Below, in pieces: positions 1-9,240 of a stretch of DNA of 64,000 nucleotides. The DNA lies in contig CAWIUN010000020.1 of assembly GCA_963839285.1 (NCBI GenBank), forward strand, positions 744,001-808,000, given 5' to 3'. How positions within the stretch are numbered: the first letter of the stretch is position 1; every line of letters begins with the position of its first letter. The translations under genes were made by a program, and so were the position numbers. Below the pieces are notes generated by a model. That model did not search any database. It was not told the origin of the DNA and saw only the letters and a program-made list of their open reading frames with translations. Source of the DNA: DASSSQ01 sp963839285 (GTDB lineage Bacteria; Actinomycetota; Thermoleophilia; Gaiellales; Gaiellaceae).

Positions 1-373
1 CAATTGCCCCGACGTGGCTGCAGGAGGCCTCCGCCAGCTTCGCCTCCCCCGCGGCGGTCAGGACGGCGTAGGTGACGCGGCCGTCGCTCTCGCAGGTGCG
101 CTTGCCGACGAAGCCGGCCCGCTCGAGCCCGTCGAGCAGGCGCGTGACGCCGGAGGGCGTCAGGCCGAGGCCGTCGGCGAGGTCGACGCGACGCATCGCC
201 AGCCGCTCGGCGCGCGCGAGCAGCTGCAGCGCCTCGAACTCGCTCACGGTCAGGCCGTGCTCCGCGTCGAGCCGGGCGCTGAGCGCGCGGCGCGCGGCGG
301 CGTGCCCCCGCAGGAGCCGCGCCCAGACCTGGAGCGCCTGTGATACTTGTGGGGTCAATACTTGACTAGTCAT
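1..373 (-). CDS. MarR-family transcriptional regulator (C-terminus outside window)
   Basis: Minus-strand reading from an ATG at 373 gives a MarR-type winged helix that runs off the left edge. It contains the recognition-helix region LGLTPSGVTRLLDGLERAG followed by the wing ESDGRVTYAVLT. It is divergent from yceI, and the shared 60-bp gap holds palindromes, so autoregulation and control of yceI and the flavin reductase are likely (inference). MarR proteins usually sense phenolics, oxidants or other small ligands; nothing here identifies the ligand. The start is uncertain because only a weak AAGG lies upstream; an in-frame TTG lies 5 codons further in. Confidence 0.85.
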   Translation of the reverse strand, partial: MTSQVLTPQVSQALQVWARLLRGHAAARRALSARLDAEHGLTVSEFEALQLLARAERLAMRRVDLADGLGLTPSGVTRLLDGLERAGFVGKRTCESDGRVTYAVLTAAGEAKLAEASCSHVGAI

Positions 374-411
374 GTTTATCTGCTACCTTGCTTGCGTAGT
401 CAAGTTTACCA
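357..411. promoter_or_regulatory. MarR/yceI divergent promoter with inverted repeats
   Basis: ACTTGACTA (360-368) and TAGTCAAGT (397-405) form a perfect 9-bp inverted repeat. The left arm lies inside the perfect palindrome TGACTAGTCA (363-372). TTGACT (362-367), 16 bp, TACCTT (384-389) is a candidate promoter for yceI overlapping the palindrome. The arrangement fits a MarR dimer blocking both promoters; that role is inferred. Confidence 0.5.
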
Positions 412-432
412 GCTCCCAGGAGGATTCACCAG

Positions 433-972
433 ATGAGCACCGTCGAGACACAGATTCCCGCAGGCACGTACTCGGCCGACCCCGTGCACTCGCACGTCGG
501 CTTCGAGGTCGCCTACATGGTCGGCACCTTCCGCGGCACCTTCTCCCCCTTCGAGGCGACGCTCGAGGCCGGCGACGCCGGCGCGTCGCTGCGCGGCCGC
601 ACCCGGGTCGAGGGCGTCCACGTCCAGGACGAGAACCTGAGCGCGCACCTGCAGTCACCGGACTTCTTCGACGCCGAGCGCGCGCCGGAGATCACCTTCG
701 CCTCGGACGACGTCCGCGTCGACGGCGACCGGGTCGCCGTCGAGGGCGAGATCGCGATCAAGGGCCGCTCGAACCCGCTGACCCTGACCGGGCAGCTGAC
801 CGGCGCCGGCCCGGACGCCTACGGCAACGAGCGCGTCGGGCTCCGGCTCGAGGGCACCGTCGACCGGACCGCGTTCGGCATCGACTGGAACGCGCCGCTC
901 CCGAACGGCGAGCAGGCGCTCGCGAACGACGTCACCCTGACCGCCGAGCTCTCGTTCGTGAAGGCGGCGTAG
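433..972 (+). CDS. yceI: YceI-family polyisoprenoid-binding-like protein
   Basis: The 179-residue protein matches the YceI lipocalin-like beta-barrel family over its full length: opening AGTYSADPVHSHVGFEVAYM, central LQSPDFFDAERAPEITFAS, and the C-terminal GNERVGLRLEGTVDRTAFGI block. Family members bind long polyisoprenoids or quinone-like lipids. This copy lacks a signal peptide, so it is probably cytoplasmic. The ATG at 433 follows a strong AGGAGG at 418-423. The flavin reductase starts 2 bp after its stop, so the two are probably co-transcribed, and a MarR gene lies upstream in divergent orientation, a common arrangement for stress-linked yceI genes. Confidence 0.9.
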   Translation: MSTVETQIPAGTYSADPVHSHVGFEVAYMVGTFRGTFSPFEATLEAGDAGASLRGRTRVEGVHVQDENLSAHLQSPDFFDAERAPEITFASDDVRVDGDRVAVEGEIAIKGRSNPLTLTGQLTGAGPDAYGNERVGLRLEGTVDRTAFGIDWNAPLPNGEQALANDVTLTAELSFVKAA

Positions 973-974
973 CG

Positions 975-1533
975 ATGGACGTCCTCGCGATCTCGGGCAG
1001 CCTCAGGCGCGACTCCTGGAACTCGGCGGTGCTCCGCGCCGCCGAGCAGCTCCTCCCGGAGGACGCGACGCTCCGGCTCTACGACGGCCTGAAGGCGCTC
1101 CCCCCGTACGACGAGGACGACGACGTCGGGTCCGGCGCCGGCGGCGGTCGCGGCCTTCCGCGACGCGATCGCCGGCGCCGACGCGATCCTCTTCTCGACG
1201 CCCGAGTACAACTCGTCCGTCCCCGGCGTGCTCAAGAACGCGATCGACTGGGCCTCGCGCCCGCTCGCGTCGAACCCGCTCCGCAACAGGCCCGTCGCCG
1301 TCGTCGGCGCCTCGACGGGCGCGTTCGGGGCCGTCTGGGCCCAGGCGGAGCTCCGCAAGGTGCTCGCCGCCACGGGCGCGCGGGTCGTCGAGGGCGAGGT
1401 CGCGATCGGGCACGCGCCCACCCGCTTCGACGCCGAGGGCTTCCTCGTCGACCGGCAGCTCCGGCTGCAGCTCGAAGAGGTGGTCGAGACGCTCGTCGAC
1501 GCCACGCGCGACCGCCTCGCCCGCGCGGCCTGA
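975..1533 (+). CDS. NAD(P)H-dependent FMN reductase (one frame change)
   Basis: This is a flavodoxin-like NADPH:FMN reductase. The phosphate-binding loop SGSLRRDSWNSAVLR is near residue 8, and the family signature STPEYNSSVPGVLKNAIDW lies in the middle. The frame changes once near 1135: the N-terminal half reads from ATG 975 and the rest from the +1 frame, consistent with one extra base in the GCCGGCGGCGG run. Both halves are fully conserved, so a sequencing or assembly indel is likelier than inactivation. It would reduce flavin or quinone substrates in the cytoplasm and is probably co-expressed with yceI. Confidence 0.85.
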
Positions 1534-1545
1534 TCGCGACGTCGA

Positions 1546-3228
1546 CTAGCTCGCGCTCCGCGCCGCGGGCGCGAGCTGCGGCCCGGCCGCCTCGAGCCCC
1601 GGCGGGCACTCGGGCGCGAACTTGCGGAAGTTGCCGACGTAGCGGGCGGCGAGCTCGCGGTAGCGGTCCCAGTACTCGTCCTCGCTCGCCCAGGAGCGGG
1701 CCGGGTAGAGGACGTCGTCGGGGATCCCCGGGCAGCTCGCGGGCACCTCGAAGCCGAAGACCGGGTCGGTGTAGGTCTCGACCTCCTCGAGCGCGCCCGA
1801 CAGCGCCGCCTCGAGCAGCGTGCGCGTGTGCCGGATCGAGATCCGCGAGCCGACGCCGTAGGGACCGCCCACCCAGCCCGTGTTGACGAGCCAGCAGCGG
1901 ACGTCGTGCGTGACGATCTTGCGGCGCAGGAGCTCGGCGTAGACGGCCGGGTGGTGGACCATGAACGGCGCGCCGAAGCAGGTCGAGAAGGTGATCTCCG
2001 GGTCGAGCCCGACGCCCGCCTCGGTGCCGCCGACCTTGGACGTGTAGCCGGAGACGAAGTGGTAGAGCGCCTGGTCGGGCTCCAGGCGCGCGATCGGCGG
2101 CAGCACGCCCTGGGCGTCGCAGGTCAGGAGGACGACGTTCCGGGGGTGGCCGGCGCGCCGCTCCGGGAGCGCGTTGCCGATCGCAGACAGCGGATAGGAG
2201 GCGCGCGTGTTCTCGGTCAGGCGGTCGTCGTCGAGGTCGATCGCGCGCGTGACCGGGTCGAGGACGACGTTCTCCAGGATCGTCCCGAAGCTGGTGGTCG
2301 CGGCCGCGATCTCGGGCTCGGCGGTCGGCGAGAGCCGGATCACCTTCGCGTAGCAGCCGTTCTCGACGTTGAAGACGCCGTCGTCCGACCAGCCGTGCTC
2401 GTCGTCGCCGATCAGGCCCCGCGCCGGGTCGGCGGAGAGCGTCGTCTTGCCCGTGCCGGAGAGGCCGAAGAAGAGGGCGCTGTCGCCGTCCGGCCCCGCG
2501 TTCGCGGAGCAGTGCATCGAGAGGACGCCCTCGAGCGGCAGCAGGTAGTTGAGCAGCGTGAAGACGCTCTTCTTCAGCTCGCCCGCGTACTCGGTGCCGC
2601 CGATCAGGCAGAGCCTGCGCGCGAGGTCGAGCACGACGAAGGTGGAGGTGCGGGTCGCGTCGGTCGGCTCGTGGGCGCGGAACGACGGCGCGCAGATCAC
2701 CGTCAGCTCGGGCACGTGCTGCCGGTAGGCCTCGCGGCTTGCGAGCGGCTCGAACATGTTGCGGGCGAAGAGCGAATGCCAGGCGCGCTCGCTGACGATC
2801 CGAAGCGGCAGCCGGTACTCGGGGTCGGCGTTCGCGGCGCAGTCCTGGACGAAGACGTCGCGGCCCTGCAGGAAGCCGCAGAGCCGGCCGTAGATCTCGT
2901 CGAAGGTCTCGGGCGCGAGCGGCCGGTTGTACTCGCCCCACCAGACCTGGTCCTCGGAGGACGGCTCGCGGACGATGAACTTGTCCTGCGCGGAACGGGA
3001 GGTGTGCGCGCCGGTCGTGAAGACGACGGGCCCGTCGCGGGCGATCCGGCCCTCGCCGCGGAAGGCGATCTCCTCGTAGAGCGCCTCCGCGGGCAGGTTC
3101 CAGTACGCGCAGCGGAGGTTGACGAGACCGTGGTTTCCGAGCCCGAACTCGCTCGCGAGCGCGGCCGCCTCGGCCTGCGCCGGCGTCTTCAGCTTCAGCA
3201 GGTCGAAGCTCACGGCCTGCTCCGGCAC
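1546..3228 (-). CDS. pckA: Phosphoenolpyruvate carboxykinase (ATP)
   Basis: 560 residues, slightly longer than the usual ~530-540 of the ATP-dependent family. It converts oxaloacetate plus ATP to phosphoenolpyruvate, CO2 and ADP. Visible motifs are GTEYAGELKKS (211-221), the P-loop GLSGTGKTT (255-263), the kinase-2 region IGDDEHGW (about 273-280), and the C-terminal VNTGWVGGPYG with SRISIRHTR. These mark the ATP, not the GTP, family. It is followed on the same strand by an aminotransferase upstream and convergent with the flavin reductase downstream. With the PEP carboxylase at 18010-20452 the organism has both directions of the PEP/oxaloacetate node. Confidence 0.97.
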   Translation of the reverse strand: MPEQAVSFDLLKLKTPAQAEAAALASEFGLGNHGLVNLRCAYWNLPAEALYEEIAFRGEGRIARDGPVVFTTGAHTSRSAQDKFIVREPSSEDQVWWGEYNRPLAPETFDEIYGRLCGFLQGRDVFVQDCAANADPEYRLPLRIVSERAWHSLFARNMFEPLASREAYRQHVPELTVICAPSFRAHEPTDATRTSTFVVLDLARRLCLIGGTEYAGELKKSVFTLLNYLLPLEGVLSMHCSANAGPDGDSALFFGLSGTGKTTLSADPARGLIGDDEHGWSDDGVFNVENGCYAKVIRLSPTAEPEIAAATTSFGTILENVVLDPVTRAIDLDDDRLTENTRASYPLSAIGNALPERRAGHPRNVVLLTCDAQGVLPPIARLEPDQALYHFVSGYTSKVGGTEAGVGLDPEITFSTCFGAPFMVHHPAVYAELLRRKIVTHDVRCWLVNTGWVGGPYGVGSRISIRHTRTLLEAALSGALEEVETYTDPVFGFEVPASCPGIPDDVLYPARSWASEDEYWDRYRELAARYVGNFRKFAPECPPGLEAAGPQLAPAARSAS

Positions 3229-3238
3229 GCGCCGACGC

Positions 3239-4456
3239 TCACAGCCAGTCCCTCCGGACGACGCGCTCGCCGATCACGATCTCGTTCGGCGCCGTCGGGT
3301 CGAGCGCCCAGCGGATCCGGCGGACGCCCTCGGTGATCTCCTTGACCGAGCCGCAGAAGGAGAGGCGCAGGTGCCCCTCGGCCCCGAACTCCTTGCCGGG
3401 GACGGTGACGACGAGCGCCCGGTCGAGCAGGAGGCGCGAGAGCTCCTCGGAGTCGTCGGAGAAGGCCCGGAAGTCGGGCAGGCAGTAGAAGGTGCCGAGC
3501 GGCTTCTCGACCCGCACGCCCTCGAACGCGCGCAGCTCCTGCAGCATCACGTCGCGATTGTTCTGGATCCCGAGCCGCAGGCTCTCGACCGCCGACTGGA
3601 CGCCGAGCAGCGCCCCCTCGGCCGCCGCCATCGAGACCGCCGGCGGGCACGAGGTCGTCTGCGACTGCAGGTTCTTCATCACCTCGACGAGCGGCCGCGG
3701 CGCGACCGCCCAGCCGATCCGGAAGCCGGTCATGCCGTAGAGCTTCGAGACGCCGTTGACGACGACGACGGGCGACGCGTCGACGTCGAGCCCGGTGAAG
3801 TCGTAGGCCGACGGCGGCCGGACGCCGTCGAAGACGAGCCGGTGGTAGATGTCGTCCATGACGACCGTGATCCCGCGCTCCTCGGCCAGCTCGACGATCC
3901 CGCGGACGAGCTCGGGCGGGTAGACGGCGCCGGAGGGGTTGTTCGGGCTGTTGACGACGATCGCCCGGGTCGACGCCGAGAGCGCCTCCTCGACCTCCTC
4001 GAGGCGCGGCACGAAGCCGCCGTCCTCGGCGCGGACGATCACCGGCCTGCCGTAGGCGAGCTTGACGAGCTCGGGGTAGCTGACCCAGTAGGGCGCCAGG
4101 ATCACGACCTCGTCCTGGGGGTCGACGAGCGAGAGCAGGACGTTGTAGAGCGACTGCTTCGCGCCGGCGGAGACGATCACGTTGTCGGGCGCGACGAGGC
4201 GGCCGTAGTGCTCCTCGGTGTAGCGGATGATCGCCTGCTTCAGCGACGGCGTCCCGTCGGCGGGCACGTACTTGACGTCGCCCGAGGCGAGGCGGGCGGC
4301 CGAGTGCAGGATCGCGCCGATCGGCACCTTGTTCTTCGGCTCGCCGCCGCCGAGGTGGACGACCGGCTGGCCCTGCGCCCGCAGGAGCGCCGCGCGCTCG
4401 TTGAGCGTCAGCGTCGCCGACTCGGCGATCGAGCGTGCGAGCTGGCTGACCGTCAT
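3239..4456 (-). CDS. Class I/II pyridoxal-phosphate aminotransferase (aspartate-type)
   Basis: A 405-residue fold-type I aminotransferase. Conserved features are VHLGGGEPK near the N-terminus, NSPNNPSGAVYP (substrate/PLP site), VVVMDDIYHRLVF-like PLP aspartate region, the PLP lysine in NGVSKLYGMTGFRIGW, and the C-terminal arginine in LRLSFCGS. It most resembles aspartate/prephenate aminotransferases of the I-gamma type; exact substrate is not decided by sequence reading. ATG 4456 is chosen because the N-terminus there matches the family; an open frame continues upstream without conserved sequence. No clear SD site precedes it. It ends 11 bp from pckA, so oxaloacetate made by transamination could feed PEP carboxykinase. 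Confidence 0.9.
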   Translation of the reverse strand: MTVSQLARSIAESATLTLNERAALLRAQGQPVVHLGGGEPKNKVPIGAILHSAARLASGDVKYVPADGTPSLKQAIIRYTEEHYGRLVAPDNVIVSAGAKQSLYNVLLSLVDPQDEVVILAPYWVSYPELVKLAYGRPVIVRAEDGGFVPRLEEVEEALSASTRAIVVNSPNNPSGAVYPPELVRGIVELAEERGITVVMDDIYHRLVFDGVRPPSAYDFTGLDVDASPVVVVNGVSKLYGMTGFRIGWAVAPRPLVEVMKNLQSQTTSCPPAVSMAAAEGALLGVQSAVESLRLGIQNNRDVMLQELRAFEGVRVEKPLGTFYCLPDFRAFSDDSEELSRLLLDRALVVTVPGKEFGAEGHLRLSFCGSVKEITEGVRRIRWALDPTAPNEIVIGERVVRRDWL

Positions 4457-4482
4457 CGATCGAGGATGCGGCGCTGACGAAG

Positions 4483-4546
4483 ATGCGTCATCGGTAGAAC
4501 TCCGACCTTTCGAGGCTTGGGACGTCCAATGACGCACCAAGCCTCT
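4483..4546. repeat. Inverted repeats and first copy of a dispersed intergenic repeat
   Basis: GAGGCTTGG (4512-4520) and CCAAGCCTC (4536-4544, approximately) form an inverted repeat, and ATGCGTCAT (4483-4491) is inverted against ATGACGCA (4529-4536). The segment GGGACGTCCAATGACGCA (from 4519) recurs nearly identically at 32548-32574. It lies between the ABC importer stop and the aminotransferase start; a terminator or a shared operator are both possible. Confidence 0.5.
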
Positions 4547-5520
4547 TAGCTGCCGTTCGTCCCGTAGACCGGCGGGAAGACGAGCTCCTTCCACGAGGCG
4601 GGCTGCTTCGAGATCGCGCCGATCGAGCCCATGAAGCGGGCGAAGCGGACGAGCCCGAGCGGGCGGGTCGTGAAGGTGACGCCGGGGTTCGCGATCCACT
4701 GCTTGAACTGGCGCCAGGTCGGCCGGCCGCCCGCGTCGTCCTGGAGGATCTTCGCGACGAGCTGCGGGTTCGTCTTGATCAGCCCGATCGCCTTGACGAC
4801 GTCGGCGTAGAAGGTGCGCGCGAAGTCGGGATGCGCGTCGTAGAAGGAGCGCTGCACCATGACGCCGAGGAACGAGTGGGCGCCGAAGTACTGGTAGCTC
4901 CGCGCGACGACGTGGGCGCCCGCGACCTTCTCCTGGAACTGGTACGGCGCCGAGGTCAGGTGCGCGTCGACCTGGCCGTTCAGCAGCGCCGCCATCCCGT
5001 CCGGGTGGTCCATCGAGACCATGCCGGCGTCGAGCGCGTGCGCGTCGCCGAGCTTGACCTGCGCCATCTTCCGGAGCGCGAAGCCCTGGATCGAGGTCGG
5101 CGAGGGCATCGCGACCCGCTTGCCCTTCAGGTCGGCGACCGTCCTGATCGCCGGGTCCTTCGCCATCAGCCAGAGGTCGCCCCAGTCGAGCGGGGCGAGC
5201 AGCTTCCAGTCGACGCCCTTCGCCCAGCCGAGCAGGAACGGCGCGACGCCGCCGGCGCCGATCTCGACGTCGCCGGCGATGACGCCGTTCGTGATCGCGG
5301 CACCGGAGGCGAGCACCTTCCAGTCGAAGCGCGTCTTCGGGTACTGACGCTCGAGCGTCTTCTGCGCCCGCATCACGATCAGCGGCGCGTAGCCGATCCC
5401 GGGCTGGTAGGCGATCGTGACGTGGTCGGGCGGGCCGGCGGCGGGCCGGGCGCCGGCGGTGCCGGCGACGACGGCGACGCAGGCGACGAGTGCGACGGCG
5501 AGCAGAGCGGCGAGCTTCAT
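4546..5520 (-). CDS. ABC importer substrate-binding protein, nitrate/sulfonate/taurine type
   Basis: 324 residues with an N-terminal signal peptide (about residues 1-24, ending AGTAGA). The mature part is an NMT1/THI5- or SsuA/TauA-like periplasmic-binding fold: IAYQPGIGYAPLIVMRAQK, then GVIAGDVEIGAGGVAPFL and DLKGKRVAMPSPTSIQGFALR, which are typical of this family. The start follows GGGAGGAACG. It is the last gene of an ATPase-permease-binding protein operon, with the permease stop 11 bp upstream. The ligand (nitrate, alkanesulfonate, taurine or a thiamine precursor) cannot be told from sequence. Confidence 0.9.
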   Translation of the reverse strand: MKLAALLAVALVACVAVVAGTAGARPAAGPPDHVTIAYQPGIGYAPLIVMRAQKTLERQYPKTRFDWKVLASGAAITNGVIAGDVEIGAGGVAPFLLGWAKGVDWKLLAPLDWGDLWLMAKDPAIRTVADLKGKRVAMPSPTSIQGFALRKMAQVKLGDAHALDAGMVSMDHPDGMAALLNGQVDAHLTSAPYQFQEKVAGAHVVARSYQYFGAHSFLGVMVQRSFYDAHPDFARTFYADVVKAIGLIKTNPQLVAKILQDDAGGRPTWRQFKQWIANPGVTFTTRPLGLVRFARFMGSIGAISKQPASWKELVFPPVYGTNGS

Positions 5521-5530
5521 CGTTCCTCCC

Positions 5531-6357
5531 TCAGGTCTTCATGCCCCAGCGCACCACCGTCCGCCGCTCGAGCACCCCGAAGAGCGCCTCGAAGGCGATC
5601 CCGAGCAGCGCGATCGTCACGAGCCCCGCGAAGATCGGCGGCACGACCAGGTAGTTGCGCGCGTTGTTGATGTAGGTGCCGAGCCCGGCCTTCGAGCCGG
5701 CGACGCCGAAGACGAGCTCGGCGGCGATCACCGTCCGCCAGCCGAACGCCCAGGCGGTCTTGATCCCGGCGACCGCGTACGGCAGCGCCGAGGGCGCGAG
5801 CACGTCGGTGATCAGGCGCAGGCGCGAGAGGCCGATCGTGCGGCCGACCGCGACGAGCGTCCGGTTCGTCGTCCGGAAGCCGGTCGAGACGTTGATCGCG
5901 ATCGGCCAGACGGTCGCGTTCGCGATCACGAACAGGATCGCGCGCTCGTTCAGCCCGAACCAGAGCATCGCGAGCGGCAGGACGGCGACGCCCGGCAGCG
6001 GGTTCAGGATCGAGCTGAGCAGCGTCAGCAGGTCCTCGCCGAAGCGGGTCAGGGTGGCGAGGACGGTCAACGCGACCGCGAAGACGAGGCCGACGCGCGA
6101 TCCCCTCGAGCAGCAGCCGCAGCGTCGTCCAGGTCGCGGTCGCGAGGCTGCCGTCGCGCCAGTCGGAGACGAAGACGCGCGCGGTCTCCCACGGGCTCGC
6201 GAAGGTGAGCGCGCTCGGCCGGCGCACCCAGATGTAGGCGTACCAGGCGAGCACGAGCAGGCCGAGGAGGAGCGCGCGGCGGAGCCAGACCGGCAGCGAC
6301 GGCCCAGCGGACGCGGCGCGCCCGCGCGACCGGGAGCGCGACGCTAGGCGAGGCCAT
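5531..6357 (-). CDS. ABC importer permease, SsuC/TauC type (two frame changes)
   Basis: The membrane subunit starts at ATG 6357, changes frame near 6310 (TGGGCC run) and again near 6102, and ends at 5531. Joined, it gives about six transmembrane segments: LLLGLLVLAWYAYIW, the cytoplasmic FASPWETARVF region typical of SsuC/TauC, and the EAA-loop-like VGRTIGLSRLRLITDVLAPSA. All parts are conserved, so both shifts look like single extra bases from assembly. The start overlaps the ATPase end by 14 bp when the ATPase frame is corrected. Confidence 0.85.
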
Positions 6358-7163
6358 CGGCGTCCTCGCTCCTCCTCGCCGTGGGTCAGCAGCGTCCGCA
6401 GGCGCGGGCGCAGCTCGGCGTAGGCGGCCGTGTCGCGGCCGCCGACGCCGCGGATGTCGACGAGCTCCCGCACGGTCGAGGGCGCGTGCGTCAGCACGGC
6501 GACCCGGTCGCCGAGCACGAGCGCCTCGTCGATCGAGTGCGTGACGAAGACGAGCGTCACCTCGGTGCGCTCGAGCAGCGCCAGGAGCTCGCGCTGCAGC
6601 CGCGTGCGGGTGATCGCGTCGAGGCTGCCGAAGGGCTCGTCCATCAGCAGCACGAGCGGCTCGAGCGCCAGGGCGCGGGCGATCGCGACCCGCTGCTTCA
6701 TCCCGCCGGAGAGCTCGTGCGGGTGGCGGTGCGCGGCCGGGCCGAGGTGCATCAGCTCGAGGAACGAGCGCGCGCGCTCGGCCGCCTCGGCGCGGCCCGC
6801 GCCGTTGACGCGGAGCGGGTAGGCGACGTTGTCGAGCACGGTGCGCCAGGCGAAGAGCTGGTCGAACTCCTGGAAGACGACCGCGCGGTCCGGCCCCGGC
6901 GGCGGCGAGACGCGTCCGCCGACGACGACCCGCCCCGCGACGGCCGGAAGCAGGCCGGCGATCCCCTTCAGGAGCGTCGACTTGCCGCCGCCGGAGGGGC
7001 CGATGACGACGAGCTTCTCGCGGGCGGCGAGCTCGAAGGAGACGTCGCCGACGGCGAGGTGGAAGCCGTCCTGGGTCTCGTAGCCGAGCGCGACGTGCTC
7101 GACGCGCAGCAGCGCGCCGCCCTCGGCGGGGCCTGCGGCCCGCGGCTCGGCCAGCATCTCCAT
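6344..7163 (-). CDS. ABC importer ATPase, SsuB/TauB type (C-terminal frame change)
   Basis: Walker A is GPSGGGKST, the Q-loop VVFQEFDQLF, the signature LSGGMKQRVAIARAL, and Walker B LVLLMDEPFGSLD, followed by the H-loop in VTHSIDEA. The frame as given has no stop and runs into the permease. If one C near 6368 is extra, it ends HGEEEEDADGLA at TAG 6346-6344, overlapping the permease ATG. It energises import of the ligand bound by the product of 4546-5520. ATG 7163 and 7157 are both possible starts; neither has a clear SD site. Confidence 0.88.
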
Positions 7164-7250
7164 CAGCAGAGGTAATACGGCGCATAAGCCGCTTCCGCCT
7201 CAGGGGTTTCTCCCGATCCGCCGCCGCCGGTCGCGGGCTACGGTCGGGCC

Positions 7251-7973
7251 ATGGCGGGACTCGACGGGCAGCTCGGAGGTGGGCACGGCGTGCCGGCCCT
7301 GCTGCTCGTCGCCTTCCTGCTCGGCCTCCGGCACGCCTCGGACCCGGACCACCTCGTCGCCGTCTCGACCCTCGTCGCCGGCGCGCGCGAGCGGGCCGCA
7401 CGCGCGGGCGCGCGGCTCGGCGCCGCCTGGGGCGCCGGCCACGCGGCGACGATGCTCGCGCTCGGCCTCCCCGTGCTCTTCCTCGACGCCTACCTGCCGG
7501 CGGGGCTGGGCCGCGCGGCGGAGGCGGCGATCGGCGTCGTCGTCGTCGCGCTCGCGCTCCGCCTGCTCCACCGCTGGCGCCGCGGCGCCTTCCACGCGCA
7601 CGTGCACGAGCACGACGGCGGCCGGCACGCTCACCTGCACTCGCACGCGGCCGAGCCCGCCCACGGGCACGCGCACGCGGTCCGCTCACCGGCGCAGGCC
7701 TTCGCGCTCGGGCTCCTGCACGGCGCCGCGGGCAGCGCCACGATCGCCGTCCTCGTGGTCGCGGCCGTGCCCGACCGCCGGCTCGCGGCGGTCGCGCTCG
7801 CGATCCTCGTCGCCGGCGCCGCCCTCTCGATGACGCTCCTGTCGGCCCTCGTCGGCCGCCTGCTCTCGCTCGGCGCGCCGCGGCGGCTCCTGCCGGCGGC
7901 CGTGCCGGCGCTCGGGACGGCCGCGTGCCTGTTCGGGGTCTGGTACGCCCTCGACGCGATCCGCGGCTTCTGA
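7251..7973 (+). CDS. Nickel/cobalt permease (NiCoT/UreH-like)
   Basis: 240 residues, about six transmembrane helices. LRHASDPDHLVAV in helix 2 is the NiCoT-type HX4DH signature, and GAAWGAGHAATML is the second conserved motif. A cytoplasmic loop around residues 118-145 is very histidine-rich (HAHVHEHDGGRHAHLHSH), fitting transient metal binding. It probably imports nickel or cobalt for metalloenzymes. It stands alone between the ABC importer (divergent) and the lacI gene (convergent). No nickel-responsive regulator is visible next to it. Confidence 0.85.
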   Translation: MAGLDGQLGGGHGVPALLLVAFLLGLRHASDPDHLVAVSTLVAGARERAARAGARLGAAWGAGHAATMLALGLPVLFLDAYLPAGLGRAAEAAIGVVVVALALRLLHRWRRGAFHAHVHEHDGGRHAHLHSHAAEPAHGHAHAVRSPAQAFALGLLHGAAGSATIAVLVVAAVPDRRLAAVALAILVAGAALSMTLLSALVGRLLSLGAPRRLLPAAVPALGTAACLFGVWYALDAIRGF

Positions 7974-7976
7974 AGG

Positions 7977-9018
7977 CTAGCCGCGCGGCGGCGCGGTCGA
8001 CCCGCGCACGATCAGCTTCGTCGCCAGCTCGACCTTGAGCGCCTCGAGCCGCTGGCCGTCGAGGAGCCGGGTCAGCAGGCTGACCGCCATCCGTCCCATC
8101 TCCGCGAGCGGCTGCCGCACCGTCGTCAGGGGCGGCGTCACGAGCTCCGCGACCTCGAGGTCGTCGAAGCCGACGACGGAGAGGTCGCCCGGCACGGAGA
8201 GGCCCGCGTCGCGGGCGGCCCGGATCGTCCCGATCGCGATGTTGTCGTTCAGGGCGAAGACGGCGGTCGGCCGCTCGGGCAGCCCGAGCACGTGCTGCGC
8301 GGCGCGATAGCCCTCCTCGACGAGGAAGTCCGCCCGCACCTCGAGCGAGGCGTCGCGGACGATGCCGGCGCCGGCGAGCGCCGCGCGGTAGCCGACGAGC
8401 CGGTCCTCGGTCGCCGTCCAGCCGGCCGGGCCCGTGATCGCGGCGATCCGCCGGTGGCCGAGCCCGAGCAGGTGCTGGGTCGCCTCGCGGGCGCCCGAGG
8501 CGTTCCCCGCGGAGACGCTGGCGATCCCGTCGTCGAGCGGCACGCGCGGGTCGAGGACGACGAAGGGGAAGCCCGCGCGCCGGAGTGCCTCGAGCTCGGC
8601 GCTCGTCTCGGTCGGCAGCATCAGGATCGCGCCGTCGGTCGTCCCGTGCATCAGCCGGTCGAGCAGGCCGAGCTCCCGCTCGTGCTCGTGCAGCGTCGGG
8701 CAGATCACCCCGCGCAGGTCCTGCTCGTAGAGCGCCTCGGCGAGCCCGGAGAGCATGAACGAGAAGTAGCCGGCATGGACGATCGGCACCATCACGCCGA
8801 CGAGGCCCGTCCGCCCGCCGGGCAGCCCGCGGGCGCTCCGGTTCGTGCTGAAGCCCTCGCGGCTGACGACCGCGAGCACGGCCTCCCGCGTCTCGGGGGA
8901 GACGTCGGGCCGGCCGTTGAGGACGCGCGAGACCGTCGCGATCGAGACCCCGGCGAGCTCCGCGATGTCCCGGATCGTCTGGCGTGGCTTGCTGCCCGGC
9001 CGCAGCGGCTGCGCTCAT
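7977..9018 (-). CDS. LacI-family transcriptional regulator (one frame change near N-terminus)
   Basis: The helix-turn-helix TIRDIAELAGVSIATVSRVLNG is followed by a periplasmic-binding-like effector domain with RLPGGRTGLVGVMVP-type start, VFALNDNIAIGT and LSVVGFDDLE. The helix-turn-helix frame has no start codon between its upstream TGA and the domain. ATG 9018 in the neighbouring frame joins it if one base in the GGGC at about 8995 is extra. It is divergent from the ABC importer and beta-glucosidase operon, whose upstream region carries LacI-type palindromes, so it is the likely sugar-responsive repressor of that operon (inference). Confidence 0.88.
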
Positions 9019-9041
9019 GCCGGGAATTGAAGCAGGTGCTT

Positions 9042-9052
9042 GAAATCGTTTC
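9042..9052. promoter_or_regulatory. LacI-type operator candidate 1
   Basis: GAAATCGTTTC is a perfect 4-bp-arm palindrome of the GAAA-N-CG-N-TTTC type known for LacI/GalR regulators. It lies 24 bp upstream of the lacI start. Confidence 0.5.
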
Positions 9053-9067
9053 CGCAACTTCACCCGT

Positions 9068-9100
9068 AACTTTACGGTCACGGTCGACCGTCGTAAAGTT
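9068..9100. promoter_or_regulatory. Inverted repeat in the lacI/importer intergenic region
   Basis: AACTTTACG (9068-9076) and CGTAAAGTT (9092-9100) form a perfect 9-bp inverted repeat with a 15-bp spacer that itself contains the palindrome GGTCGACC. It sits midway between lacI and the importer operon and could be an operator for either promoter. Confidence 0.4.
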
Positions 9101-9163
9101 GAGTTGTTGCCCCAAACGTGCCAACTACCTGTATCTACGGACTTGAACGGCGCCGGAACGTCT

Positions 9164-9176
9164 GGTAAACGTTACC
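9164..9176. promoter_or_regulatory. LacI-type operator candidate 2, upstream of the importer operon
   Basis: GGTAAACGTTACC is a 5-bp-arm palindrome centred on ACG, 64 bp upstream of the binding-protein start, where a repressor could block the operon promoter. Confidence 0.5.
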
Positions 9177-9240
9177 GGAAATCTTCTCAGTCCGGAGTCC
9201 TCCGGCCGGCCAGCCGGCGGAGAGAGAGAAAGGAAGCCAG